Origin: Baffinella frigidus
Lineage: Eukaryota; Cryptophyceae; Cryptomonadales; Baffinellaceae
Length of the DNA stretch: 16,118 bases
Reading direction: 5' to 3'
Assembly: GCA_026770585.1 (NCBI GenBank)
Contig: MU646478.1
Location: forward strand, 272,872-288,989
In this document: positions 7,033 through 13,714 of the stretch, one piece after another
Position numbering within the stretch: the stretch's first letter is position 1
Layout of the letters: every line of letters starts with the position of its first letter
Position numbers and translations under genes: made by a program
Notes under the pieces: generated by a model
The model's input: the letters and a program-made list of their open reading frames with translations, nothing else
Told to the model about the DNA's origin: nothing
Databases searched by the model: none

Positions 7033-7376
7033 TTTGCACCTCGAAACGCGAGTTCAGCTCAGAAATCGCCCCAAGCCCGCAAATCTGAGATAACAACGGT
7101 AGACATGCTTGATACCGGTAGGCATGCTCGGCTCCCTTCCAGCTCCCAGACCTCCCAGCCTCGTGCTCCTCCGCCCCACCGCAGTCCCAACACAGCTACC
7201 CCCCCTAGCTCTGCCTGAGCTAATCTCGTCTCCTCAAAATGAGGAGACCCGCAGCTGATTCTCCTGTTGATTATATCCCTCTCAACTATGCCCATTATCT
7301 CTCTCTTAACAGATGTTATCTCAGATTTGCGGGCTTGGAACGGTTTCTGAGCTGAAATCGCGTGTCGAGGTGCAAA
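7033..7376. mobile_element. Long foldback element with 63-bp arms
   Basis: The arms 7033-7095 and 7314-7376 are reverse complements at 58 of 63 positions, without gaps. The ends read TTTGCACCTCG and TGCAAA. The 218-bp loop contains a family C left end (from 7204: CTAGCTCTGCCTGAGCTAAT, then a CTCCTCA/TGAGGAG hairpin). No target duplication is obvious. Confidence 0.85.
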
Positions 7377-7731
7377 ATGCCCGGTTGTGTATACCAGAAA
7401 TTCCTCAGATGGACGCATTGCAAAATCGAATCTTTTGTGACCTGGGACTAAACTGCCACCTCTGAATTACTGTTGGAAGACAGCAATTTTCCGGTACAAA
7501 CTTAGTCACGTAACCCCCGAATTCTGGTTTTCCTCGGGACCTCGTAGTCCACCGTCTTGTCTGGGACTTTAGGTCCTTGAGGTTTTGATTTCTCCTAACA
7601 TAGCCCAACGACACGCCCTTCCGTAGAAACGAACTGCAGAGAAAGCATTTTTGACTGAAGTGTCTCCTCCTCGCCCAACAGCAATTCTCGTGCCCCGCGG
7701 CATCACTACTCGACTCTATCATCGCGGCAGG
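7377..7731. other. No gene identified
   Basis: A minus-strand open frame covers most of this stretch but looks unlike conserved protein and runs into repeat. At 7570-7612 the order of bases (GGTCCTTGAGGTT, then TCCTAACATAGCC) resembles a diverged copy of the dispersed block at 661-697. Nothing else is supported. Confidence 0.4.
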
Positions 7732-7919
7732 CCTGGTGCGACACCCCAAACCCCACCCCCCAAACCCCAAGCCCCAAACTTCAAAGTCCAAACACCACAC
7801 ACCATACCCTAAACCCTAAACCCAAAACCCTGAACCCTAAACCCTAAACCCGGAACTCTAAACCCGGAACTCTAAACCCTAGACCCTAAACCCTACGCAC
7901 CAACCCTGGTGCGACACCC
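7732..7919. repeat. Telomere-like tract bounded by a 15-bp direct repeat
   Basis: CCTGGTGCGACACCC occurs exactly at 7732-7746 and 7905-7919. Between the copies lie CCCCAAA and CCCTAAA heptamers. Each copy contains a GTGCGA donor-like site followed at once by heptamers, so either could begin a telomere-repeat intron. Confidence 0.75.
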
Positions 7920-8083
7920 TAAACCCTTTGTACCACGACGGCAACCAAAGCCATGCAAACTGTATATCAGAAACATCTCAAGCGCTTGCCTGGTGTAGAT
8001 CCATGGGTATGCATGTGTGAATGCGAGATATATGGCGTCGAAGTGGACCGCACTAAGTGGACCACGCTCAATGTGTGGAGCAG

Positions 8084-8135
8084 GACAGCGGCGGGGAGAA
8101 GAAGGACACCATCGGCATCGCCCAGTTTGCAGCAG
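8084..8135 (+). CDS. Candidate exon H, EKKDTIGIAQF
   Basis: It opens after TGTGTGGAGCAG and reads DSGGEKKDTIGIAQFAA plus one base, closing at GTACGCG, which leads within 25 bases into telomere-like repeat. The architecture matches the other telomere-repeat introns here. Entry phase 0 is compatible with exon G, but the 1.2-kb gap could hold other exons. Function unknown. Confidence 0.45.
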
Positions 8136-8365
8136 GTACGCGAAACACTACACCGCACTACCCCTAAACCCTAAACCCTAAACCCTAAACCCTAAGTCCT
8201 AAACCCTAAACCCTAAACCCTAAACCCTAAACCCTAAACCCTTAACCCGAAACCCTAAACCCTAAACTCTAAAACCTAAACTCTAAACCCGAAACCCTAC
8301 AACCTAAACCCTGAACCCTAAACCCTAAACCTCAACCCTAAGCCCTAAACCCCAAACCCTGAACA
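8136..8365. repeat. Telomere-like tract, probable intron start
   Basis: After the GTACGCG donor come about 200 bases of CCCTAAA heptamers with minor variants. The repeat ends near 8365, but no convincing acceptor was found immediately after. Confidence 0.8.
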
Positions 8366-8453
8366 ACCCTCCCAATCCGCGGGACTATCTTAATCGCTTC
8401 AGACCAGCAATTTAGAAACGAAGTTTGGGCCCATCATGTGACGAGCCCAGGTC

Positions 8454-8606
8454 TAATCCGGGGACATGTTCAATTTTTTAAAAAGGGATCCCTATTTGTT
8501 CATAGGAGTTGGAAGAAGGTCAATTGGGGCCCTTAGTAAATTCAATTCGGGACAGAATCCGGTCTGATAGGCCGCTTTATTTTAAATTGAACATGTTCCC
8601 GGATGA
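8454..8606 (-). mobile_element. Family B MITE, copy 2 (inverted)
   Basis: This 153-bp element is the reverse complement of the copy at 4606-4757, with diverged stretches. Conserved blocks include CCTATTTGTTCATAGGAGTT and the CGGACAT/ACATGTTC ends. It is flanked by GGTC at 8450-8453 and 8607-8610, a 4-bp target duplication of the same length as copy 1 but a different sequence. That supports real transposition with 4-bp duplication. Confidence 0.88.
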
Positions 8607-8638
8607 GGTCGACTGAACCTGAGCTAGACCCTCCACTC

Positions 8639-8817
8639 GAGGCTGGAAGGGGGAGTATCTTTGTTGAAATTCGTACCAGGCTTGGTCACGTAGCTGCCGG
8701 ATATCCCGCAGCAACGTGACCAAACGCGCCTATTTTTGTGAAAATTACAAGACACCGCCCCATTTGTTCATGATCCCGGCTTTTAAAATACTCCCTTTTC
8801 TGGCCTCGCGTGGCTGC
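8639..8817. mobile_element. Foldback element, ~25-bp imperfect ends
   Basis: The ends CGAGGCTGGAAGGGGGAGTA (8639) and the complement of 8788-8817 (CGAGGCCAGAAAAGGGAGTA) match at most positions. An inner hairpin pairs GGTCACGTAGCTGC with GCAGCAACGTGACC (about 8684-8721) with one mismatch. Length is about 179 bp. No clear target duplication. Noncoding. Confidence 0.65.
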
Positions 8818-8942
8818 CCGGATCGTCACAAAGAAGGAATTCGCGGTATTGTAGGACCTTGGGGTTTTAAAAGTTGTACCAGGAACTGACTTTGGGACTC
8901 AAAAAAGGGTCCCAGGGCTGGAAGATTTTCTAGTTATCGCGG

Positions 8943-9305
8943 TCCTCGCCCGCCCCTCGCCGCAGGAACGCTCCTACCGTAGGGCATACGTAGGAGCCTA
9001 GGACCTGTGGAGGGTTGAACATGACCTCCTGGCCACTTAAGAGATAGGCAAGGTATCCTTTAAGTGACCAACGGGTGAATCATCGCCCGTGGAAGCCCTA
9101 GGCAGGTCCTAGGGCCCTACGGTAAGGCGTATGAGCTTACTGGTCACTTAAGGCGTATATCGCTCAAGTGTCCAGTAGGCTCATACACCCTACCGTAGGG
9201 CCCTAGGACCTGCCTACGATCTCTTGGCGGTCAAATTTGACCGTACGGTCACTTACGGGATACCTTGAGACGCAGTCCTCACACGCCCCCCTCTCCGCAG
9301 GAATG
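8943..9305. repeat. Compound palindrome flanked by copies of a 3' splice site
   Basis: Arms 9099-9149 and 9166-9216 are complementary at about 47 of 51 positions. Outer arms 9050-9069 and 9247-9266 match at 18 of 20. A third hairpin CTCCTAC/GTAGGAG lies at about 8971-8997. The structure is bounded by two similar acceptor-like sequences, TCCTCGCCCGCCCCTCGCCG followed by CAGGAACG (8943-8970) and TCCTCACACGCCCCCCTCTC followed by CGCAGGAATG (9276-9305). Confidence 0.75.
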
Positions 9306-9350
9306 GCGCAGTGCGAATCGATCGTCCTCTCGCCCAAGCCAGACGCCGCG
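9301..9350 (+). CDS. Candidate exon, MAQCESIVLSPKPDAA
   Basis: The acceptor CCCCCTCTCCGCAG precedes GA and the codons MAQCESIVLSPKPDAA, closing in phase 0 before GTGGGG. If the ATG at 9303 is a start, a 5' UTR intron precedes it; otherwise it is an internal exon entered in phase 1. It stands alone among foldback repeats and its partner exons were not found. Function unknown. Confidence 0.35.
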
Positions 9351-9411
9351 GTGGGGGGGGGCAAGGCATGATATGTAAAGTACAGGGGTTTCTCGAGCCT
9401 TTCCTAAGGAT

Positions 9412-9608
9412 CGTCCTACCGTAGGGTCCTAGGAGGGTACTCGAATGTACAGGGGTGCCTCGCTCATAAGAAACCGCCCCCCACCTGGGACCACCATAGG
9501 GCCCTAGGCGTAGGCCTACTGCAGGGTCCTACGGCGAAGCGTTTTCTTACGAGTGAGGTATCCTATCCCTGTATCTCGAGTACCCTCCTAGAATCCTACG
9601 GTAGGACG
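9412..9608. mobile_element. Outer foldback interrupted by family A copy 3
   Basis: Arms 9412-9444 and 9576-9608 are complementary at 31 of 33 positions and centre on CTACCGTAGG. Between them sits the family A element (9450-9571) with its own TA flanks. This is a nested insertion, or one palindrome that grew around another. Confidence 0.75.
9450..9571. mobile_element. Family A palindromic MITE, copy 3
   Basis: A 122-bp element flanked by TA at 9448-9449 and 9572-9573. The left end is CAGGGGTGCCTCGCTCATAA. The right end, GAGTGAGGTATCCTATCCCT plus G, has a small insertion relative to the other copies. It is the most diverged full copy. Confidence 0.8.
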
Positions 9609-9873
9609 TTCCCTAGGACCCGACGGTGGTCCTGGGGGGGGGGGGCGGGTGCGTGCGTTCCTGATTTCCGATTTCTGAATTGATTAGAGAGGATCCGGAT
9701 TCACCTGTACAGTGTAAGAGTAGAATAAGTCCGAAGAGCTCGGCGTCCGGTGTATCTTTGCAATAAAACAAGCTTCCGGGTCTCTGGGATGGAATGTACG
9801 GCGCCTGGGGACCAGGAGCGTTTCTCGGGAAAACTTGAGCCCGCCGGATCGTCATCATTTGAATGTGAACGTA
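9609..9873. other. No gene identified
   Basis: A run of 12 G at 9635-9646 and moderately AT-rich sequence follow the nested foldback. No reading frame resembling known protein was seen on either strand and no splice pair was convincing. Confidence 0.4.
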
Positions 9874-9992
9874 CAGGGGTACCTCGCTCATAAGAAACCG
9901 CCTCCTCCTAGGACCCTACAGGAGGCTTGTGCCTGGGGCCCTATGGTGGTCCTAGGGGGGGGGGGGGGCTTCTTATGAGCGAGGTACCCCTG
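9874..9992. mobile_element. Family A palindromic MITE, copy 4
   Basis: A 119-bp element with intact CAGGGGTACCTCGCTCATAA and complementary right end, flanked by TA at 9872-9873 and 9993-9994. The interior holds a 14-base G run. The 37-bp block at 10038 lies just outside it. Confidence 0.85.
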
Positions 9993-10037
9993 TACACGAG
10001 CGAGGTCGCATCTGGCAAGTTCTCCCTTTAGGTCCTT

Positions 10038-10074
10038 TAGGTTCTTCGAGCTCCCAACATAGGCGGACACCGGA
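10038..10074. repeat. Dispersed 37-bp block, copy 2
   Basis: Identical to 661-697. On the minus strand it reads SAYVGSSKNL and continues as KDLKG, whereas copy 1 continues as QNLKV, so similarity extends a little beyond the identical core. Confidence 0.75.
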
Positions 10075-10137
10075 GCTGGCTCTGTAGAAAGGCTGTGCTT
10101 CCTAAGGCCTTCCCGGGCAAGAGCTGCACAAACACCT

Positions 10138-10264
10138 AGCTCTGCATGCGTTGATCATGTCTCCTCAACATCAGGAGACCGGAAGTTGATTATCTTTTTT
10201 TGTGTTCAAATTCGTCATCTTTTGGTAAGAAAACGATCAGTCAACCCGACTGAGGCAGCGCTAG
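10138..10264. mobile_element. Family C element, near-complete copy
   Basis: The left end CTAGCTCTGCATGCGTTGAT and right end GACTGAGGCAGCGCTAG are imperfect inverted repeats. An internal hairpin (GTCTCCTCA, then TCAGGAGAC) matches the one at 7230-7248. The flanks AACAC and AACAT might be a decayed target duplication. Related ends occur at 1725, 4207, 4291, 4905, 5117, 5287, 5374 and 10705. Confidence 0.65.
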
Positions 10265-10704
10265 AACATTGGGAGCAGGGACCACAGCGGAAGTTTGCCA
10301 GGGCAGGGCAATGAGAGACCTGTATTACCACCAATACGGCCGCCATGTGTGCACCCCTACCGAGGTTGTGCCAGAGCAGAGCTTAACGAGAGGTCGTGTG
10401 TCCTCTACACGTGGAAACATGGCGTTGGTGTACGAACTGAAACAGGGGCAAGTCTTGGTCTTGGCTTAGCGCGTGTCTCTTCCATTGTTGCGTTGACAAC
10501 GCAACCCATTGGGACCAGACTCCGTGAGAGACATCAAATCTTCCGGATCGAACGGTGCAGGTTTTCGGATTGAAAAAAACACGGCCATATACACCCTCAC
10601 GAAGAGGTCTGATATGGGGGGGCCGAAACGTGACCTGTAGCAGAAAGTGCCGCAAACTGAAGGCCGAGGTTGAGAGTCTTCCAGGAACGTCATTTACGAG
10701 CCCA
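10265..10704. other. No gene supported
   Basis: Short open frames occur on both strands (for example 10269-10469 plus, with VYELKQGQVLVLA at its end), but none shows a recognisable domain or a clear splice partner. A palindrome GTTGCGTTGACAACGCAAC lies at about 10487-10505 (arms GTTGCGTT/AACGCAAC). Confidence 0.4.
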
Positions 10705-10725
10705 GGTCGACTGAGACAGAGCTAG

Positions 10726-10826
10726 CCCTGACCCGGATCGTCCACATGCCCACCCTCCCGAGGAGGCCGTGGTTGACAAGGACCGAAGCGCCAAAATGCT
10801 CCGCGACACGCCGCCGAGGCCCGAGG
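10726..10826 (+). CDS. Candidate exon ending at GTAAGC
   Basis: The frame reads PDPDRPHAHPPEEAVVDK then DRSAKMLRDTPPRPE and meets the strong donor GTAAGC at 10827 in phase 1. The only acceptor AG near the open start is the terminal CTAG of a family C right end (10705-10724), so the repeat may supply the splice site. Function unknown. Confidence 0.35.
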
Positions 10827-11228
10827 GTAAGCCGCACAAACGCTCATGAACCCACTACGACGACACCAGACGATAGCAGCGAAGTGCGCCCCCTCGCTCC
10901 CGGCAGGCCCACAACCCGTGCGTGAGAACCGGGATGGAGAGCGAGCGACACCTTCCCGAGTTCTTCCGAAAAGCAAGGTTCCCTTGCAATGCAAACCTAC
11001 TCGTGCAAAAGCACGGATATTGCTGGCAGTGTTGCAGCGGCACCAGGGCAGAACCAGGGCACTGGGAGGGCGCGGGGGGCGAGCGAACGCCAGCGCATGC
11101 ATGCCCAGCAGCTCTGGCTCGCACGCCCGTGATCTCAATGCTCCTCCACTTCCTCGAGACGTCGTCAGTGGTCCCAGTGGTCCCAGTTTGTGGCCGCAAA
11201 ATGAGGAGTGGGAGCTCTCCCCCCAACC
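10827..11228. other. GC-rich stretch without an assigned gene
   Basis: Both strands are open over long distances because of base composition. I could not choose a frame. A short AGTGGTCCC duplication occurs at 11167-11186. The sequence immediately before 11229 (CCCCCCAACC) is a reasonable start context for the ATG that follows. Confidence 0.4.
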
Positions 11229-12833
11229 ATGCCCGCAACGCAGGACTCCCCCGAGGAGGATATGATTCAGCAGCAGTTCGGGGGAGGGCAGACACAGTCT
11301 GCACGCTGTGTAGGAAAGGCGTCATAGGCGCCAACGCCCCCCCTCCTCCGGGGAAAGGAAAGCGGCGAGTCGTGCACGGCCCCAGCCCCCCGCAGGCGGC
11401 TGTGCGCGCTCCGGGCACCGGGCCTCGCCGTGACCCGTGAAGTGACCGCCCGCAGGATGGCGGTCGTCTGGCGTGCGCCGCGCCACCAAACGCACTGAAA
11501 AGCCACCCACATCCCTCCTCGCCCCCGAAAAAAAAAGTTGACTAATTTGACCAACTTCTTTTTTTCTTTGCTGACTGAGACTGCGCGGGAAAACCCCCGC
11601 CCCCATTATTGGATTCCTCAAACGAGGAAGAGAAGACCGCTCTCTCTCGGTGCCGCCCCGCCCGCCGACCACCACCCCGTGCGCTCGCCGCCATCCCGCA
11701 GGCGGCCCCGCGACCTCGACCGGTCCTCACGCGCATCGCCGCCGAGCCTGCCCCGCCGCGGGTCTCCAGTATGCTCCCTGCCCCGGGCTGCCCGTCCACT
11801 CCAGGACTTCGGAGGATCCGCGCAGGGCCTTGCCTGCGGTGTGCGCTCACTGCAAGGGCTGACCTGACCACGACCCCTCGTCCCTTCCTCCAGAGGGCCT
11901 GGCCAAAGTCGAGTCTCACTGCAACGGCTGACCCGATCTCGGCCCCTCGCTCGCAGGCAAAGGATGCCCTTTCCGACAAGGCTGTTCGTCGCCAACCTGC
12001 CCAGCGACGAGGATGTGGAAGGCCTCAAGGTGGGCGCACCAGGCAGCATGCTGGCCTCGCCCTCGAGCGCTGCCGACTCGCAGCACAGAGCCGTTCCCGC
12101 GCAGCCCAGGATCGCTGATGGCAGTGGATTCAGCGCTCACGAGCGCGCTGTCGCTGCGAAGGCATGCGCACACTGCAGGGACCAGGCGTCCTTGCCAACC
12201 CGGCACATGACAGCGCGTGCCCGCGCGCAGCGCTGGCTGTCCGCGCACCAGCACCAGATGCTGATGAGGGGCGGGTGCATGCAGGATCACTTCACGAGCT
12301 GCGGACACGTGCTCGACGCTGTCATCGTCTACGACGAAGCAAGTGCGTCTCCCCTGCCACTCGCCCGCCCCAGCCTCCTCCTGACCGCCTCGCTGGACGA
12401 GCCTACCCTCCACCGCCTCTGACAATATCCCCCCACGTGACAGCCAAGGAGAGCAAGCGCCCCAGCCTGCTCTTGCCCGCCTCGCTGGACGAGCCTACCC
12501 TCCTCCGCCTCTGACAATACCCCCCCACGTGACAGCCAAGGAGAGCAAGCGCCCCAGCCTGCTCCTGCCCGCCTCGCTGGACCAGCCTACCCTTCACCGC
12601 CTCTGACAATATCCCCCCACGTGACAGCCAAGGAGAGCAAGCGCTTCGGTTTCCTGACAATGTCGTCAGAGGAAGAGGCCGACCGCGTCCTCTCGGTGCG
12701 CCCCCTTCCCCCCGCCCGCCACTTCCCATCTGCTTCCGTCTTTTGGTTTCCAGCTTGCACAAACCAGCGACGCTGCTCGCGAAATGGCCGTGCCCAGTTT
12801 GCGGCGTGCCTCCCACACAAGAACACCGATCCT
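11229..12833 (+). CDS. RRM-domain RNA-binding protein (spliced)
   Basis: Proposed exons are 11229-11296, 11957-12029, 12285-12342, 12628-12695 and 12754-12833. The middle three join in matching phases into an RRM. Beta-1/RNP2 is LFVANLP, helix 1 is SDEDVEGLKDHFTSCG, beta-2 is HVLDAVIVYD, beta-3/RNP1 is KRFGFLTM, and helix 2 is SSEEEADRVLS. RNP1 has R for the usual G at position 2 and M for the last aromatic. The first exon (MPATQDSPEEDMIQQQF) is tentative, but its phase fits: CA plus G makes Gln before RMPFPTR. Alternatively translation starts at the ATG at 11964. Beta-4 is not recognisable, so the last exon (LAQTSDAAREM; stop or donor at 12834) is uncertain. RRM proteins bind single-stranded RNA in splicing, transport or decay. 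The duplicated splice sites in its own introns are unusual. Confidence 0.75.
11823..11952. repeat. 69-bp tandem duplication of an intron 3' end
   Basis: About 11823-11883 and 11892-11952 are diverged copies. Both hold AGGGCCT then CTCACTGCAA, GGCTGACC (possible branch site) and CCCCTCG, and both run into an AG acceptor (CCTCCAG at 11893 and CTCGCAG at 11956). The second acceptor opens the RNP2 exon. The first would add a short stretch before it. Confidence 0.65.
11957..12029 (+). CDS. RRM gene exon with RNP2
   Basis: It enters in phase 2 with G, then QRMPFPTRLFVANLPSDEDV and EGLK, and closes in phase 0 at GTGGGC. LFVANLP is a textbook RNP2. ATG 11964 lies 7 bp after the acceptor and could be the translation start if the preceding exon is untranslated. 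Confidence 0.75.
12285..12342 (+). CDS. RRM gene exon, helix 1 to beta-2
   Basis: The acceptor is GGTGCATGCAG. The exon reads DHFTSCGHVLDAVIVYDEA plus one base, with donor GTGCGT, phase 0 in and phase 1 out. FxxCGxVxDAVIVYD is the expected RRM linker and second strand. Confidence 0.78.
12364..12644. repeat. 92-bp tandem triplication carrying the 3' splice site
   Basis: Three units at exact 92-bp spacing (CTCTGACAAT at 12417, 12509 and 12601). Each contains the pyrimidine/branch region, the acceptor CACGTGACAG and the first 17 exon bases CCAAGGAGAGCAAGCGC (12444, 12536, 12628). Only the last continues into RNP1. The first two read KRPSLLLPASLDEPTLLRL or a close variant and stop at 12512-12514 and 12604-12606. 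Removing the two extra units leaves an intron of 101 bp instead of 285 bp. Confidence 0.92.
12628..12695 (+). CDS. RRM gene exon with RNP1
   Basis: It enters in phase 1 and reads TKESKRFGFLTMSSEEEADR then VLS, closing in phase 0 at GTGCGC. It uses the third of three tandem acceptors. The joined beta-2 to beta-3 loop (YDEATKESKRFGFL) is typical of RRMs of the hnRNP/Musashi kind. Confidence 0.78.
12754..12833 (+). CDS. Possible RRM gene exon 5
   Basis: The acceptor GGTTTCCAG is good. In the phase-0 frame it reads LAQTSDAAREMAVPSLRRAS then HTRTPIL and reaches either a TAA at 12835 or the donor GTAAAACC at 12834, where telomere-like repeat starts. Other frames are also open (one with CPVCG), and the RRM fourth strand is missing, so the frame is not settled. 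Confidence 0.4.
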
Positions 12834-12885
12834 GTAAAACCTAAACCGTGAACCTCCTCAACCCTGAACCCTACACCCCGAGCAG
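12834..12885. repeat. Short telomere-like stretch, probable intron
   Basis: GTAAAACCTAAACC to CCCCGAGCAG, 52 bases. If it is an intron it is unusually short, but it has the same layout as the longer telomere-repeat introns. Confidence 0.5.
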
Positions 12886-12939
12886 CGGGTGCACACGATC
12901 GTCGAGTCCCGACTCTTCATTTCACTCGCGCGTACGACG
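12886..12939 (+). CDS. Candidate exon between telomere-like introns
   Basis: Fifty-four bases between a CGAGCAG acceptor and a GTGCGTGCCC donor that leads straight into heptamers. In one frame it reads RVHTIVESRLFISLARTT; in the frame phased with the preceding candidate it reads differently. Both are open. Function unknown. Confidence 0.3.
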
Positions 12940-13051
12940 GTGCGTGCCCTAACCCCTAAACCCCAAACCCCAAACCCCCAAACCCTAAACCCTAAACCCC
13001 AAACCCCAAACCCTACCTAATCCCTAAACCCTAAACCTTTACCCCTAACCC

Positions 13052-13132
<81 letters not shown>

Positions 13133-13140
13133 ACCCTAAG
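12940..13140. repeat. Telomere-like intron with a homogeneous CCCTCAA block
   Basis: The GTGCGT donor is followed by CCCCAAA/CCCTAAA, then about 12 nearly perfect CCCTCAA units (13050-13137), ending in CTAAG. Local homogenisation to one variant suggests recent slippage or amplification. Confidence 0.8.
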
Positions 13141-13202
13141 CCACACAAAGGTGAAGAGCAACTTCCCCGCGCCCCCACAAAACGCAAGCCCTGTTGCACC
13201 TC
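13141..13202 (+). CDS. Candidate exon ending at GTAAGT
   Basis: After heptamers ending in CTAAG, the phase-0 frame reads PHKGEEQLPRAPTKRKPCC then T, and meets a perfect GTAAGT donor at 13203 in phase 2. The strong donor is the main support. Confidence 0.35.
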
Positions 13203-13310
13203 GTAAGTTGCACGCAGTTGAACAGTGATGCCGGGGCTGAACGGTGACAGGGGGGCGGCCGGTCTCGTGCCTTGTGCGTGCGAGTTTTTGCGGCTTGATC
13301 ATGCACCCAG

Positions 13311-13357
13311 ACCCCCTCGGTTGGGAACACATTGTGGATATGCTGTTTGCGATCCGA
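13311..13357 (+). CDS. Candidate exon, PLGWEHIVDMLFAIR
   Basis: The acceptor CACCCAG and donor GTAAGG bracket a frame reading PLGWEHIVDMLFAIR (phase 1 in, phase 0 out). An overlapping frame (GYAVCDPSKGGLPYSSG) is also open without splicing, so this call is tentative. Confidence 0.3.
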
Positions 13358-13654
13358 GTAAGGGTGGACTACCTTATTCCAGCGGCAACCTTATTACTTC
13401 ATTCCGTATCACCCCACGGTATCGCACACGGAAGCACCCTACGAAAAGCTGTGATTAGAGCAACGCCGGAATTAAGACGCCCACTCTTAAATGTTTTCTC
13501 TCTGTCGAGCAGGTGAATATCAGAGAGATTGATAATTTATTGCCAAACAACCAGCGACAGCGCCGCACATGCTACGCATAGTGCCACTACTGTACCCCGT
13601 GTCGGCCGCTTATACGAGCATTTTCCGGATGGATTCTAACTCCACCTCCTACAG
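13358..13654. other. Probable intron, no gene recognised
   Basis: Mixed sequence without repeat or a convincing exon. It ends in CTCCACCTCCTACAG, a good acceptor for the next exon. Confidence 0.35.
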
Positions 13655-13714
13655 ATGGATATCAACAACTACAACTCGTACTACCACTGCGGCAAGCCGA
13701 GGGCGCCCCGCATG
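13655..13714 (+). CDS. Exon 1 candidate of the repeat-exon gene
   Basis: Twenty codons directly after CTCCTACAG, starting with ATG, closing in phase 0 at GTACAC, which leads into heptamers. It may be the initiating exon or an internal one. The join to 14852 is by phase only, across 1.1 kb of repeat. Confidence 0.5.

Noticed and set aside
8683-8721. tRNA or structured RNA at the GGTCACGT hairpin
   Set aside because: It is a single hairpin inside a foldback element, with no cloverleaf, box A/B or conserved loop.
10855-11418. 187-codon minus-strand open frame and overlapping frames on both strands
   Set aside because: The region is GC-rich and open in most frames; no domain, start context or splice logic favours this one.
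11542-12049. Long minus-strand frames antisense to the RRM gene
   Set aside because: They are shadows of GC-rich plus-strand sequence; the RRM motifs establish the plus strand as coding.
12403-12826. Minus-strand repeat protein with three copies of a MSEA(V/E)-GRLVQRGGQ motif
   Set aside because: This is the 92-bp array read backwards; the unit is not a multiple of three, so the frame is not kept between copies.
13050-13137. CRISPR-like array
   Set aside because: It consists of contiguous 7-base units without spacers, in eukaryotic sequence.
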